A stretch of 64,000 nt of DNA, taken from contig JAZGUH010000024.1 in the NCBI GenBank assembly GCA_037893225.1, forward strand, positions 124,001-188,000. The letters are read 5' to 3'. This document shows, in pieces, positions 36,701-51,700 of the stretch; the stretch's first letter is position 1, and each line of letters starts with the position of its first letter. The notes beneath the pieces are model-generated. The model saw only the letters and a program-made list of their open reading frames with translations, had not been told where the DNA came from and made no database searches. This DNA comes from Hippasteria phrygiana (lineage: Eukaryota > Echinodermata > Asteroidea > Valvatida > Goniasteridae). The position numbers were made by a program, and so were the translations under genes.

Positions 36701-39700
36701 ATATGTCTAATTTAAATAAATGTACAAAATATACAGCAAAGAAATTGGGGATGGGGAGGGGGAGGAGGGGGAGGTTTTTTTTTTTTGAAAGCAAGAAAAC
36801 AACTATTGGCTTGGAGGCAATTAGAGGGAACAATACATAAAAGGAGGAATACATAAAGGGAGGAATACATAAAAGGAGGAATACATAAAAGGAGGAATGG
36901 GAAAAAAGAGGTTGACAAGAGGAGGGGAGGAGAAGGGAACCAAGTTGAGAAGGAGAGTGGGAGAGGAAAGGAAGGGGAAGAAGACGGTGAAGGATACATG
37001 TACAATGTAGGCAACAAACACAATGTCACTGGTGTCAATTGACACTCAACCATTTAATTGCCAACTACATGTACAACCTTTTTAATAGCCAAGTAGTCCG
37101 CCGTACCTTCCCCTACGGCCCATTGCCATCAGAATAAATGACCAGAAAAATGTTGCACTTGCAAACATATGTGACCCACTCTACAAAAAAGGGTATTTGT
37201 GTATGTCGCGCTGAGGGATGTTTTTATGTAAAAAACTAAAACCGGACACGGAAGTAATTTTTTGTTTTGGTTTATTAGCTTCTGCTATATATATATTTTT
37301 ATGTTCTATTTTTAGAAACATTTATATTGATGAACAAAGATAAAAAAAAAAAATGTTGGCAGAAATTACTTGTATACAACATAATGTACATGTATGTATC
37401 ACATTTTGCAACATACCATGTACATGTACCTATTTTTGTAGAGCGGTCACATAGCACTTTTGATTTGCGGCCCCTTGGAGAGATCAATGCCTTTTTAGAG
37501 TCATTTGAGCACCGTTGCAGCATGAATTCTGGATATCTCATGACTTGCTCATTCTTTTTGCTACGTTTATGCTCATGTACATGTACATGCAGGTGCAGAT
37601 GATAGAGATGAAGCCGACATTTCTGGCAGCTCAAGAACTGGTAGCGGTACATTGGACCCATCATCTAGGCAGCAGCGAAGTCATACCAGTGTAAATAAAC
37701 AGGTAAAACTACACGTGTACCACTTTCAGTGCCATATTCTTATTGGCTAATCTTCTCCCAGCGCCACTTTTTTTTCTTTCAGTCGAGCATAATTAAGTCA
37801 CCCCAGCAGAAAAAAATATGCTGACTGCTTGCTGACTGGTTACATTTTGAACTGAACAGTTCACTGTCAAGAGTTGCTTCAAAAGGAACAGACATGTGTG
37901 AGAAGTTTGTTGTGTGTGAAGTTTGTATAAAATGGAGACATAAAGTTTGTAACATTTTTAGAAGTATCTGAAATGCTCTTTCCATTGGTAAAGGATGAAC
38001 TATGGATGAACCAGTGTTGAAAATAATTGACATATTTCACACTTGACAATGTTCGCCTTCTGTCAAACCCAAGATTGATTCAACCCTGGGTTGAACTCAA
38101 CTCTGCTCCAGATCAGTGTTGTCATTTCTCACCCCAGGTTGGAAATCCCACTTGGGTTGAAAATATGTAGTGTAAAATGAGCAGGGGTGAGTTTGCCGGG
38201 TTGAACTCGAAACAAGCATGAAATGACGCAGGGTTCAACGTGGGATTAATGAAAAAGCAAAATTCAACTGAGGCAGCCCCTAAATTCATCCCAGGTTGAG
38301 AGACTCTTGTGTGAAAATAGGCAGCAGGGGTGCTGGGCATACATTCGTTAAAGATACATTTAGTATACAACATTTGCTTTTGCTGTAATTTTCAGAAATG
38401 AATGGATTTGGGGATTAGTATTTTATAGCAAATACTTTGAAACTGACCTGTTAAAGTTTTGTGTGCATAGATGCTGGAAAAAAAATGCTGGTTCCCCAAT
38501 CCTACATTAGACGAAACGGAGCAATTTATAGATATCAGGGAACTATCAGTTCGGGGAACTGGACTATTTGCAATGATGATCGGCTGAACATTTATACGAA
38601 AATTTCACTTTAATTGAAAATAACAGCACACCAGGTGCTATATATGATCGCACAGGATGCTTGAGACTACTATTTACTTAGTCAAGTAGGTATTTCATAA
38701 TAATTCATTAATTTTGTTTTGTTTTGTAAATGTTGTACATTGTATATTACCTTTAAGAATGGCTGCCCTTTTTTTCAAAGAATCCGAAAGACATGCTTTA
38801 AATAAAGTGATGTGAGGGTGGCTGAATTAAAAGGCATACTGACAGTGATAGATGACGGATATAGCTGCCATTTTCTGTAGTTTCAATCCATTGTTGGATT
38901 ATTGTGTATGTTATGCTTGGCTGTACAAACCTCTTGAGTCGGTTTGGCTTGGCAGCACAGGCCACCCCGGCACCCCGATGCCTCACTAGAAATAACCGAC
39001 TTCAAAGGGTTAACCCTAACTTCCTAGGTGGTGTGAACAACTGTATTGAAATTGGATGATTCGGGAGTGTTAGGGTTAATCTTATATCTCCCTTGCCTGT
39101 GAGAGACGAAGGAAGGGGAAGAAAATGTAGGTGATGGAAATGGGAGAGCGGTTATGGGGAAAGGGACCAACTGAGAGAGGTCTACACAATGTACAATGTA
39201 GCTGAGACACCAGGAATAGACAAGATGTGGTTTACAAACGAGATGTTCAAAATACAATTTCAAGAATCAGATCTCATGTCCCCCAAATCACTTGTCCAAA
39301 ATCACATTTAAGATAAGTCATGAAATTCAAAATCACATCCTGTTTTCGCACTTGTTGAAAATCACACCCGAGTCTTTGTTGTTGTGATTTTGGGGATGTG
39401 ATGTTGGATTTTGAACAGGTGGGAAAAGAGGATGTGATTTTTTTTCAAAAAGACCAGACACTGGAAGTGATGTTGAAGAGGTGCAAAAATATATGTGAAT
39501 ATATTTGATTATGAAAAATGATATGATTTTGGTTAATGGGTTGTGATCTGGGGGAAAGAGGATGTTATTTTGAACATCTTTTTGTTGGAAATACATCATA
39601 TCATTAAAAACCCCTTGAGTACGGTTATTATAGTGAGGCGCCAGGGTGTTGTGTCGGCTTTGCAGCCAAGCGAAACGGACACAAAAAGCTTGTGCAGCCA

Positions 39701-42700
39701 AGCGTAACGAACACAATAATCCAACAGTGGATTGAAAATGCAGAAAATGGCATCTATAGACGTCATCCGGCATGGTGGCACTGTTTTTTGGGCGCCATAT
39801 GGCTTCTTCCGTACACATGGGGTTAATGACCTGAAATCACATCTTGTCCATTCTTGGTGATAGGTGATATAAGGTTGAGAGGTTTAGACAAGATAAAGTG
39901 GAAAAAGGATTCAACAATAATTTGTAGAGCTTGCATGCTGTGAAGGGGAATGGCATGGAGCAAAGAAGGTACATGTGTATGACGAAGCCAAGCCAATGCA
40001 CATTGTTACTTTTTAGTTAAACTTACAAAGGAGTATAATATTTAGTGTAGGGCTGTTCATTTTCGAATAATTTAGTATTTGATTATTCGTAATGGGGTTT
40101 AACCGAAAATTCAAATATTCGATACCCGCTGATCAAGTTTTTCATGAGGCATTTGACACTGCTAAGCACCATAACTTTTCTATTAACCTTTAACTGTCAA
40201 TCGTACAAATTTGTACGATTTGAATATGCATCAGAGAACCTGCATAGATAACAAACCCCCTTTAGAAAATACATCAATAGAGGGCGCCCTAATCATCTTC
40301 GAGACAAGAGCAATGTGAATAAATGGCATTACAGCCATTTTTGCCACAGCTTCCAATTGCAATGGCGGATGCTGATTTTAAAGGCATTCTTACTGTACGT
40401 ACATGTATAGCTGCTGTGCTTGGAGAAATTATGAATGATTCTGATAAAAGGGAGAATTTATCGAATGATCTAAGAACACAATTTATCAAATGAAGATAAA
40501 GACGATGGCTGTAGTGTGGTTTGCACATTGTAGGTGGTATACATGTAGGAACATTTCAATACTGTTCATGTCCACTACATACATGTGTACATACATGTAC
40601 ATATACTGGCAAATCTAAGACACTTTTTTAATCTGATTTTGATGTTTTCTTGAGGTGATGGAGCCCAATGAAATTGATTGCTTTTATGCATAAATGCTCC
40701 TTGGGCCCTTTATAGAATGATTCCAGCTGTGTTCTGGATTTTTATTTTTGTACATCAAGAGCCTAGACATCAACAATTAAAAAAAAAAATGCCTGGATTC
40801 ATGTTTTGATTAATTTGGCACCAAATGAAAGAGGAGAATAAGAGCTTTCCAAAAATGTATACTTTTATTTGGTTATCTCTAACCCTAACTCCCTACATCA
40901 TTTTCCCCCCATGTAACCTGAATCCTCCAACATCCTCCGATTTCAAAGTGTTAAAACTCCATATAACCTGAATCCTCCAAAATCCTCTTATGGGGACCAT
41001 AGCATGAATCCTCCAAAATCCTCCAGGAGTTTTTTGCATACCCCTAGTAACCTCAATCCTCCAAAATCCTCATGTATCACATTGAGCCTGATAACCTGGA
41101 TCCTCCATATTCCTGCAGGGGCAAAAACCCCTAGTAACCTCAATCCTGCAAAATCCTCCGATGCATCAACTTCCAAGTGCCCTCAATCCTCCAAATTCCT
41201 CCATTTTGCAAAGAGGATTTTGGAGGATTTGGGAAGGTTAGGGCTAAAGAATAAGCCGTACTAAGCTGAAAAAACATTAAAAGTCGTAAAACGTTGTGCG
41301 ACCTAAAAAAGAAATAGAAAGGTTAAAATATCAAAGTTGTAGATGTACATGTATACATTTTTCCAATATTCGAACCAGCAAAAAGGTATTCGAATATTCG
41401 GTTGCCGATCGAGTATTCAAATATTTGGTAGATCAATTAATGGAATATTTAAATGACTTGTTTGAAATTTGTGTGCAGTTTATGGAAGGAGTCACAGGTG
41501 TAAGCGTAGTGACAGATTACCAAACGGTAAATTATTTGAGACAACGGCTCAAACGCATGACAGGCTGGCATAGGTAAGTTCTTGCTTGTTTTATTGACTA
41601 GCATTTAAAGTTATCCTTATTGAATTTATCACTTTTTGGGGGCCTTAATTCAACAAAATTAGCTGGCCTAACGTTTCAAACTTAAGCAAGTTCTTTCGCA
41701 AAGGCAAATGACAGAGTACAAGAAACAAACATGTCGGGAACACACAAGTAAGAGAGGGTGGGTGGAGAAACACAAAAGAAAGATTAAAGGTAGTGTACAC
41801 GATTGGTAATCCTCAAAATTTTGTTTTACTGAATTATTACGAAATACTGTCTATTAATAACAGTCTCATCCTGTGTATTGGTGGCACCTGGTGTGTTGTC
41901 ATTTTCAAGAAAAGTTTAAATTTATATTGTTTTATAACAATTGTTTGGCCGAACATATCCAGGAGGCTTGCTTAAAGGGAATGTCAATTAACTCTCCGAG
42001 TCTTGTTGAGGAAGCGGACCATCTCTGGGACCATGAGTTGAGGACCCAATAACCAAGTTGTGGGGGACTGGTTGACAGGATTCTTCTAGCTTCAGTGGAG
42101 AAATGTTGCCGCTTCAGTCGTTGATCTGCAAGGTCGTCCAATAGTGGGACCAGGCTAGTACTTAGTAGACTCTTCATCTATACTCTTGTAGGCAAGCTTC
42201 AGTGTCAGAAAGCTTCGGCGAAGCTCAGCTGGTGATATGCCTGACAGGATGGGAAGGCATTCAACAGGTGTGGATGGAAGAGCTCCACTGATCTACCTCA
42301 TGGCGTTGTTGAGCACTACATCTATGGACGCAGTATGACTGCTGTGGCTCCAAGCTGGTGCCACATACTCCGCTGCCGCATACTCCGCTGCCGCATACTC
42401 CGCGGTGGAGTATGCGAGAGCAAGGGTGGAGGTGCGCAGAGTGTTCAAAGTAGCGCCCCATCCGGTGCCAGCAAGTCTCTTCAGGTGGTTGACACGGGCA
42501 GTAGTCTTCGCCACAACTTGTTTGATGTGAGGGTTGAAGGTTAGGCTTTTGTCCAGTATAACACCAAGATGCTTGGGCTTGGGCGTAGGGTCATGCTTGA
42601 GGTTGATGCCATTGAGTTTGATGTTCAGGGTGACGTTAGCACATCGGTTTGCAAGATGGAATACAGAGCAAACAGTCTTTGGCAGGCTGAGCTTGAGATG

Positions 42701-45700
42701 CCATTTATGGAAGTACTGGCTAAGAAATGAAAGGTCCTTCTCAATTGACTTTTCAACCACGTTGAAAGACTTATCAGCAAATCCAATGGCTGTATCATCA
42801 GCATAGGTGTATTGTGAGCAGTCACCGGCTGGCATATCAGTAGTGTAGATGTTGAATAACACTGGTGCAAGGACTGAGCCTTGAGGGAGTCCATTCTTGA
42901 GTCTTCTTCTCTTGCTGCTTCTACCATCAGATGTCTGGAGTATGAAGGTATGGTCCTGGATGAGCAGCATGATGAATCTCACTAGCTTAATATCGTGTAG
43001 TGTCTTCAGTAGCTTTAGATAGAGGCCTCGATGCCATACAGTATCATAGGCTGCAGTAAGGTCAATGAAGACCGTTCAGAATTTCTGTTTCCTCTGGAAG
43101 GCACTTTCAATGTCGTACACCAGGCGTGTCACTTGGTCTGTTGTAGATCGACCTTTCCGGAAGCCAGCTTGAGTATGGGGAAGCTTCTCTTCAACAATGT
43201 TAGTGATCCTGGAGAGGATCACCCTTTTAAGCAGGTTATACAGGTGGCTCAAGAGGGATATCGGGTGATAGCTCTAAGTTGGTTCATCTGGTGGCTTGTT
43301 TGGCTTCATCATAGCAAGTACCTTAGCTTGCTTCCATCTAGCTGGTATATACATGGTTTCCAAGCAATTGGAGAGGAATAGTTGGATCCATACCAGTGAC
43401 TCTTGGCTCATGTTTTTCAGGAGCTCTGTGTGGATGTTGTCATTTCCAGGAGCTGTATTCTTCTTTAAGGATTTGAGTGCTTCGATGATCTCGTCCAGTG
43501 AGATGGGCTCAGAGAGGGAGCTTGACTGGGGTAGTGTACAAATGTACTAGTGAGTTTCTTTATTTGAGCGTTGACTTCTTTGGTGAAAGCTTTGGCCTCG
43601 GGAGAGTTGTCTTTCCATCTGCCCTTGTTGACGAGGACAGAAGTGATTGTATTAGCTGAGACAGGGTTTAGATAGAGTGCTACGCCCGGTGAGGCGTAGG
43701 GCTGTTCATTTTTTAATAATTCAGTATTCGAATATTCGAAACTTGGTTTGACCGAATATTCGATACTCGCCAATCAAGTTTTTCACGCGTCAGCTGCAAC
43801 TGCATGCCACGCCATTACGCCGGTGTTTTACGTGCACCGATCAATATTGCTCAATCGACATTTTTGTGCATGCACCCATTGTATCAAGATCATTACGGGT
43901 ACAAGAAACCAAACTCCAGCTTGCATTTTTGCAGGAGTATTTTTTTTACAAGTGTCAAGGGTTTTAACGGACGGGAACAAAACTTCTGGCCACAAAAACG
44001 TTACCTTCGACAAAAATGCGGCATTTGACACTGCTAAGCTCCGTAATGTTTCTACTAAAATAGCATCAGAGTCATATCTGTACGTGCTTATATATATTTT
44101 TTCGAATATTCGAACCGCCAAAAAGATATTCGAATATTCAGTATATTTGGGACAGCCCTAGTGAGGCGATTGATGGTGTTCCAGGCCTTGCGACTGGAGT
44201 GGGTAAAGTTGATGTTGCTGACTTCCTCTTCCCATCTCTCCTTTCTTTTCTGACCAAGGAGGTCAAGCGGTTGATCACCAATTTGAGAACGATGTTTGAC
44301 GTCAGTTGTGCTCAAGTACTCGTTATACAGATCATCACACTCTTTATCCCAGCGGCCTCTAGGAATGGAGTGTTTGGCAGCTTGGTTCAGCATGGTGCAG
44401 AAAGCTGAGTAGGCTTCATTCACATCAGATGTTGGTTCAGGGAGCCTTGATGTTAACTTTCTGGTGAGTTCAGAGAACTTGTTCCAGTTGGCCTTTCTAA
44501 AGTTCCATCTTCTTTTATAAAGGCTCGAGATGGTAACTTTGATGTTGCTGGAAATGATGATAGAAGAGTGGCCCGATCTGGGAAACTTCTGTACTACTAA
44601 TCTATTGCAACGTCTGCTGAGGTTGTTTGAGACGAATGACAGGTCCGGACAGGTCCATGTGCCATGTCTTCTTGAGTAGAACGTTTGAGGATCTCTGTTG
44701 TGATACAGCAGATAAAGATTGTTGTTTTCTGCCCAGTCACTAACAACGGAACCATTTCTATCAGTGTTGGAGTATCCCATTTGATGTTTCTACAGTTAAA
44801 ATCACCGCAAACGAAGGTGTCCGCAGGAATAGTAGGAAGGGATGATACATCCAGGTTAGCAGGTGGTGGTTTATAAAGGTTGCAGAATGTAGCACTCAGG
44901 ACTTCAAAGAGGCACCACTCAGTAGCGGAGTTTGGTAGAGACTGTCCGATCGCTTTGGTGTTGATGCTTTGTTTGACATAACAGGCTATTCCATGTTTCA
45001 GGTGTCCAACGAAGTTGTCAATGGATAACCTCTCCTCCTTAATGCAGTTGGTTTCTTGTAACAGTAGAATGTTCGCTTGGTGTTGTTTGGCGAAATGACC
45101 AATGAGGTCGCGCTTGGACTGTGTCAGGCCCTCAACGTTCAGCTGCAGGATACACACTTCGGTTTTAATCATTATAGATAATGATTCGTCTTGGTGAAGA
45201 CGCGTGACGCCTGATGTGCCTGGTTAAACGGAGAGCAGAATGAAGCAGATGTAGCTGTGGATCGTTGTAGATCGTCGCTGAAGTCTTGGGTTGACTGGAT
45301 TAGTTGGGATATCTTTCGACGTCCGTAGCAGGGCCACCACGAGCAGGTTCCAGTCTCGACCCCTATGTGACCAAGTTATGTGACCAAGCGCAGTTATGTG
45401 ACCAATCCAGTTAACTGCCGCCCGAAAGTTGAAAACGACTGCTGTTTTTCTCTCGTTTTTTTTTCGGCATCCAAGAATGCAAAACTTTGAACAGGTCAGT
45501 GAAACAATATTTCGTATAAAATACTAACCCCCAAATCCGCCCATTTCTGAAAATTGCAACAATGACCAATCATGTACACTACGTTTAAGGACCAAAGGAG
45601 AGTGGCAGTGGGTGAACATCAACGAGAGTACAGAGAGGGGGGAGGGACAGCAAGGAACAAAAGATTGTGGTTAGGCTAAGTATGAAAAAGAGCCAGGAGG

Positions 45701-48700
45701 GATCGAGATCAGAGGGATGAAGCTGGGGAAGGGGAACAAAAGAGTGTGGTAAAAAAAAAGTGCCATATGGACCGTGCAGTATCACACTGTTGTTGCCATG
45801 GATCGACCAATCAGGATCGAGGATTCAAGTTTGCTTGAGGATAAAATATTTTACTCTTCCTTGGTCTGAGTCAAACTTCTTCCATTAAATCCAATTAAAA
45901 ATACATTTAAACTATGGAAAATTGAGTCCATTGTCAACACACCTTGTGTGACTGTGGCCCTACTAGTGAAGCTGATGTAATGGTTTTGTTCTTTTGTGCA
46001 TGTACAGACAGGACTTTCCAGGATGTCAGCCAATTTCCCTGGATAAAAAGAACATTGCTGCCCTCAAGCACAAACCCTACAAAGTCAGTTGGAAAGCTGA
46101 CGGCATCAGGTAATAGTACATGTATCTTGCAGTGTTTTTCCTTCCCTATTCAAACATGAGGTGGCCTGTAAATTTACATGAAAACTTCATTATTTTTGTC
46201 AACAGTCATTACAGAGTCCAATACATGTAGTGCTAGCCATGCTGTCCACATCCCACTAGAGGTTTCCGAGTTGGGAGGCCCTAACTGGAAAAAAGCACTG
46301 CCTTTTGGGGATTTTTATGTTTGCATTGTTTATCTTCTGTCAATAAACTTTACTAGGGGTTTAATCCTTTGTTGATTTGAATTCTTATCTATAGAACGCC
46401 GGTACATGTACGGTATTCCGGAGGTTGCAGGTTTAAATCTCGCTCCTGCCAGTTTTCTTTGTTCACTTTGAAAATGTATTCAAATTTACCTATAGTCAGT
46501 TACCTAATTCAAATTTACCTAGTCAGTTACCTAGTCATGGTTTGTTTGATGAATTATAAATTGAAAAGTCGTATCCTCATTGAGTGATTCCCACAATGTC
46601 GCTTCCCAGGTTGTATCATAAAATTAGGTGTGATCGCATGATCCCTGGCTATACGGCATTCTGACTAGTTCCCACTGAACAAAGACTGACAATTTGGGAG
46701 ACCGCCAACACTGGGCAAGATAGCTCAGTTGGTAGAGTACTGGTACGGCATTCTGGAGGTCGCAGGTTTGAATCCCGCTCCTACAAGTTTTCTTTGTTCA
46801 CTTTGAAAATGTATTTAATACCTAGTCAGTTTCCTTTGGGGTTTGTTTGACAGATTTTTTAATGTAACAGTTTTTCAGGTTTTCTATCCTGTGTAACCAC
46901 TTCAGAAACTTTTAATCATGAAAACAACCACTGCAAAGCTGTGGGACAAATCTGACGCTGTTCATGTGATTTGTGCATTTTTGCTAGTGTTTGCTTAAGG
47001 ATTACAAGCAAATCCTTTTAGGGCTGTCCGAATATACCGAATATTCGATCGTCAACCGAATATTTGATTGTCAACCGAATAGTCGAATACCTTTTTGCCG
47101 GTTCAAATATTCGAGAAAAAAGTATGCAAGGTACAGATAAGACTCTATTGCAATTTTAATAGAAAAGGTACGGCGCAAGTGTCAAATGCCGCATTTTTGT
47201 CGACGGTATTTTTTTGTGGACGGAGGTTTGTTCCCATCCGTAAAACCTCTAATAGTTTACTGCAAAAACCAGTAATTGTGCACATAAAACACCGGCGTGC
47301 TTTGCGTGCAACTTTTTACCGGCACGGCATTCAATTGCAGCTGACCCATGAAAAACTTGATCGGCGCCGTACCCGTATCCAATATTCAGTCAAAACCAGT
47401 TTCGAATAATCGAATACTAAATTATTAAAAAATTAACAGCCCTAAATCCTTTGGCTAATGCCGCATTTACACTGGATGTGGCAAAGATGGATCAGGTTTT
47501 GCGGTGTAATAAACCCACAGGGAAGCTTCATCGCAAATAAACTGTGCTGCGTTTATATTCGATCCCGATCCTGCTTTGAACCACCATTTACAGTGGAAGG
47601 AGGGTCATTGAGAGTGTGCAGTAGCCGAACTTGCATTCATTTGTCGCGGGCTATTAAATCAGGGTAAAAACGTAACGTATACATTGTACATGTACGTACA
47701 TGCTTGCCGTTTGGTTACGAAACAACAACAAAATAACTGCATTTAGATTACCGCTTTCAGACAATATGAAATGATCCCTAATCAGGCTTCCCTTATTTTC
47801 AGGCTCCGGAAAAAAACCTTACTGACCACCCTGTTTGTTTACACATAGCTGTTGACCATTCTTTATCCTTGTTTTGCTGTAGGTATATGATGCTGATTGA
47901 GGGGTCAAACAAAGTCTACATGTTTGATAGAGACAACATAGCCTTCTCCGTCGAGAATCTCTCATTTCCCAAACGCAAAGAAGAAGGGCACTTGTCAGAC
48001 ACATTACTGGATGGTGTAAGTATGGAATTGAACAGATGAAAAAGGAAGTCATCAGGCTTCCAAAAACTTGTCAAATCATTTGACTAATATTTATTTGGCA
48101 TTCATAAACACCTAAGACAGTTTACCCGTTTCTATTGGTCAAAAGCCCGTCACGTGGGTGGTTTTAAACGGCCGATAAAACACCAACCGGTTTTAAACAC
48201 TTTTTCCAGTGTCACATGAAATTTAGACTCCTATGAAATCTAAGGTCCCTTTTTTCGGTGAAACACTCGTGCGAGCAGTCTTCTTAGTACATGTATGCAA
48301 GCGCAATACTATAGATGCATCCGTATTTCAAGGTCCATGGATTTCACACTCCATCGGCACTGCTGTGTTCTGCGCCAAATCACGCCATACATAAGGAATT
48401 TGTTTAGCATTGCTCGCAAGAGGCAAGAACCATTCAATAATTATAGAGGTGTTTTACAAAACAAGGTAAAAATTTTGAACAAAATCATTGATAATTTATA
48501 AATTTCGGATTTTTTTCTGAATTATACAAAAAGGTATTTTGTGAATGGGAATAAATATATACTGGGCCAGTTTTAAACAAGTACGTTTAACCAGTTGGCG
48601 TCGGATGACGTGTATACATGCACAAGTTTTGCGGTATTCGGATGACGGATAAACACGCACTCGAGCGAGGCCGGAAATATCTCGCAGCGACCCACTCGCA

Positions 48701-51700
48701 GCGAGCAAGGCCGGAAATATCAGGGTGTGCTAACCGCAGATGACGGCCTGCGCCTGGGTCCGGTCAATGTCAAAATAATCCCGCCATGATGAACTGGTTA
48801 AAACCATCTTGGAAGCTGGATGCTGATAGTGGCCCAAATTTAAGGATTAAACCTCTTGAATATTGACAACGGCCATAGCCACGGTTTGGAAAAGACTACA
48901 TGTACCTGGCCAGTTGTGTGCACTTCCTGCGCATACTCAATCCATGTTTCAACTACATTGTTCTTGAATGGGAGCGTAATAAATAGATCAAGCTTTTTCA
49001 AACAAAGCTTTCATTCACAGTTTACACTTGACTGCACAGCCTGTTCTTGGCATACCAGCTGCAATCAATAACAGCTGGACATAAAGGGTTATTTAAATAG
49101 AACTCATTAATGATCATTGTAGCGCTTGAACTGTAACTTGTATGAATTTGCAGATCACTCAGTGCTTTGTACTCAATGCTTTGTACTCAACAGGAGATGG
49201 TTGTTGACAGGATAGGTGGCCGTGCTATTCCCAGGTATCTCATCTATGATATCGTTGTGTTTCAGGTAAGATGTCAGTCCTTCTGCTATACATAATGATA
49301 AGTTTTTTGCATGTAATTTGTCCTGGGTCATTCAATGTCAAATCACACTCCCCCCCCCCCACCCCTAACAATAAAAAAAAAAAAAAAAAAAAATAAAATA
49401 AAATAAGAATTGGAACTTTACACTCAACCCCATTCAAATTGGCTCATAGTTGGTAAGGGAGTAAGCCAAAGGCCATTATTTCAAGTTTTAGCCCCATCGG
49501 ACCAATGTTTTCTGTGCTAAGATTCGCCATTGCTTGGCAATTTTGGCCAAAATGGGCATGGCCACCAATTTTCAAATGATCATATCTCCGTAACAGGTGG
49601 GCCAAACTTGTTGATTTGGTGTCTTTGGAAAGGTAATTTCACAAGGAATCCAAATTTGGCATTATTTTTCTATTTAGAAACAATGTAAAGTTTGATGACC
49701 TGAAATTTACTTTGACCTTGAATTGGACCTTGTGGATCACTTGACTTTGAGATGAACATGTTTCTACAAAATGTTCAAATTTTGGACGTATAAGATTCTT
49801 TGTTTGCTTTCCAACATTTCTCAAAGTTGGCATACTTGATGCAAAAACATGATATTCCCATGCAATTTATTTTTTTGTAGCTTTAGTTGAGGTTAGGGTT
49901 AAGGTTGAAAATTAGAACTTCATAAGTCTAATGGGGAAATCAAATTCTCATGAATGAGAGGAACTATAATTTACAAATGTAAATGTAATTGCTGTCAATC
50001 AAATTAATAATTGAAAACAATGCAAATGACTAATCTTCAGAGGGTAGGATCATGAAGATTGTTATCACCACTTTAAAAGTAGTTACATTCAGGCTACAAA
50101 AATGAGTCTGATGTGTTAAAAATACATTATTAACACATTTGGTCTGAAAGAGCATGAAATAAGCTTTCATTATGACACAACTCTGTAGTGTATAAATGCA
50201 TTGTTTTAGTTACGATTTTTTTAAAAGGGCGATTTCTCAGTTATATTAAGAAAGTGTGCGACATCAAACCGCCCTGTACGTGAAAGTGAAATGCGCAACA
50301 TTGGACTCATTTTTGCAGAGCGGGTCACAAATATATTAACACAAAGTGTTTTGAAAGTCCCAAGATATACATTGTACATTGTACTTTATAAAGACCTGAT
50401 AACACAAATTCCTGTTACCACTAACTAAAATTTGAGGCCCTGGTATTGTGTAACTGCATGGGTTTCCCTGTAAATTTTAATACACATACATTTGTACATG
50501 TATTATAGTGCATTGCATACTCACATTTTTGCATCAAGTACATGTATGCTAACATTGAAAGGCAAACAAAAAATACTATGTGTCAATTTTTTTGGATATT
50601 TTTGTAGATAACATTTTGGGGTATAATTTTCATCCAAGTTCATCTGAGTCAGGTGATCAACAAGGTCAAAGTGAAAAGTCAACATGAAGGTCAAAAGGTC
50701 ATCAAACTTTAGATTGCTCCTAAATAAATATTAATGCATAGCTGCCAACTGGTACGAATTTTTTGTAATTGTTACAAATTTAACTTGGAATTACGAAAAT
50801 ACGAATTGCCTTTAAAAAGTTACGAATTTCAAATTTTCCGCCTAAAATAAAAGAAATAGAATAATTTTCACAAAAAGATACTATTAATTTTGAAATTGTT
50901 ATGTTGTCAAATTTGTGTAAAAAAGAGTCGTTACCATACCTTTGGAAACGTAGTCATTACACACAATACTGAAACAACGAAATATTGCCAACATAAATTT
51001 GTTCAGTATCGATACTGTGTCAGGGTACCAGTGTCAAATGTAGAAGTATGGAAACAGGTGTGGGAGCCAGTGACAAAACACACGTGCGGTATGGGGTATA
51101 GACCTTCATGTATTTTCAAGATGGCTTCCTGCAGTCCTGAACTGTCAAAATTGTACGAACTTTCTGAGATTGCATTGTGAAACGACTGTGGAAGGGAATA
51201 GATGAAAGGACATTTTTACAGTAGATAAGCCGGTGAGAATTTCGCTGTTTTGCGGGAAGAAAAATAGCACTTGATGAACGGCATGAACGTGATGAAAATG
51301 CAGGAAAACATGTGCACGAACGCAGCACAGCACTTCGTGAGTTTAATGTTCTCCCAGGTATACATGTACATCGCGATTGTCAAGTTTAACTGTTAGTTTG
51401 AAAACTTTACAGAATGTTTCGAGATTTCATCGTTTCTCATGGCTTCCAAAGGTAGACAGAAAGGACAATTTTATAGTAAGAAATACAGTGATGAACTTGA
51501 CAGCTAGTTCTTAAAGGAAGACAAATCAGCTAGGCCTACCTACAAAGCACTGACATGACTAAGAGATGACAGCACAAGGATCTATATGTATGTTTTTTTT
51601 TTAATGATACAATGTACTTTACTCTGTGGGGCCACACAAAAGAAAAACATTGAAATTTCATACAAATTATGTACATATATGTACATGTACATGTCAAAGG

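Noticed and set aside
36712..37053. 113-codon minus-strand ORF rich in Pro, Ser and Phe
   Set aside because: It is a translation of a purine-rich low-complexity tract with 16-bp tandem repeats.
39333..39818. 161-codon minus-strand ORF
   Set aside because: It runs across unrelated sequences, including a TTAA-type MITE and simple GTGATTTT phrases, and has no protein-like conservation.
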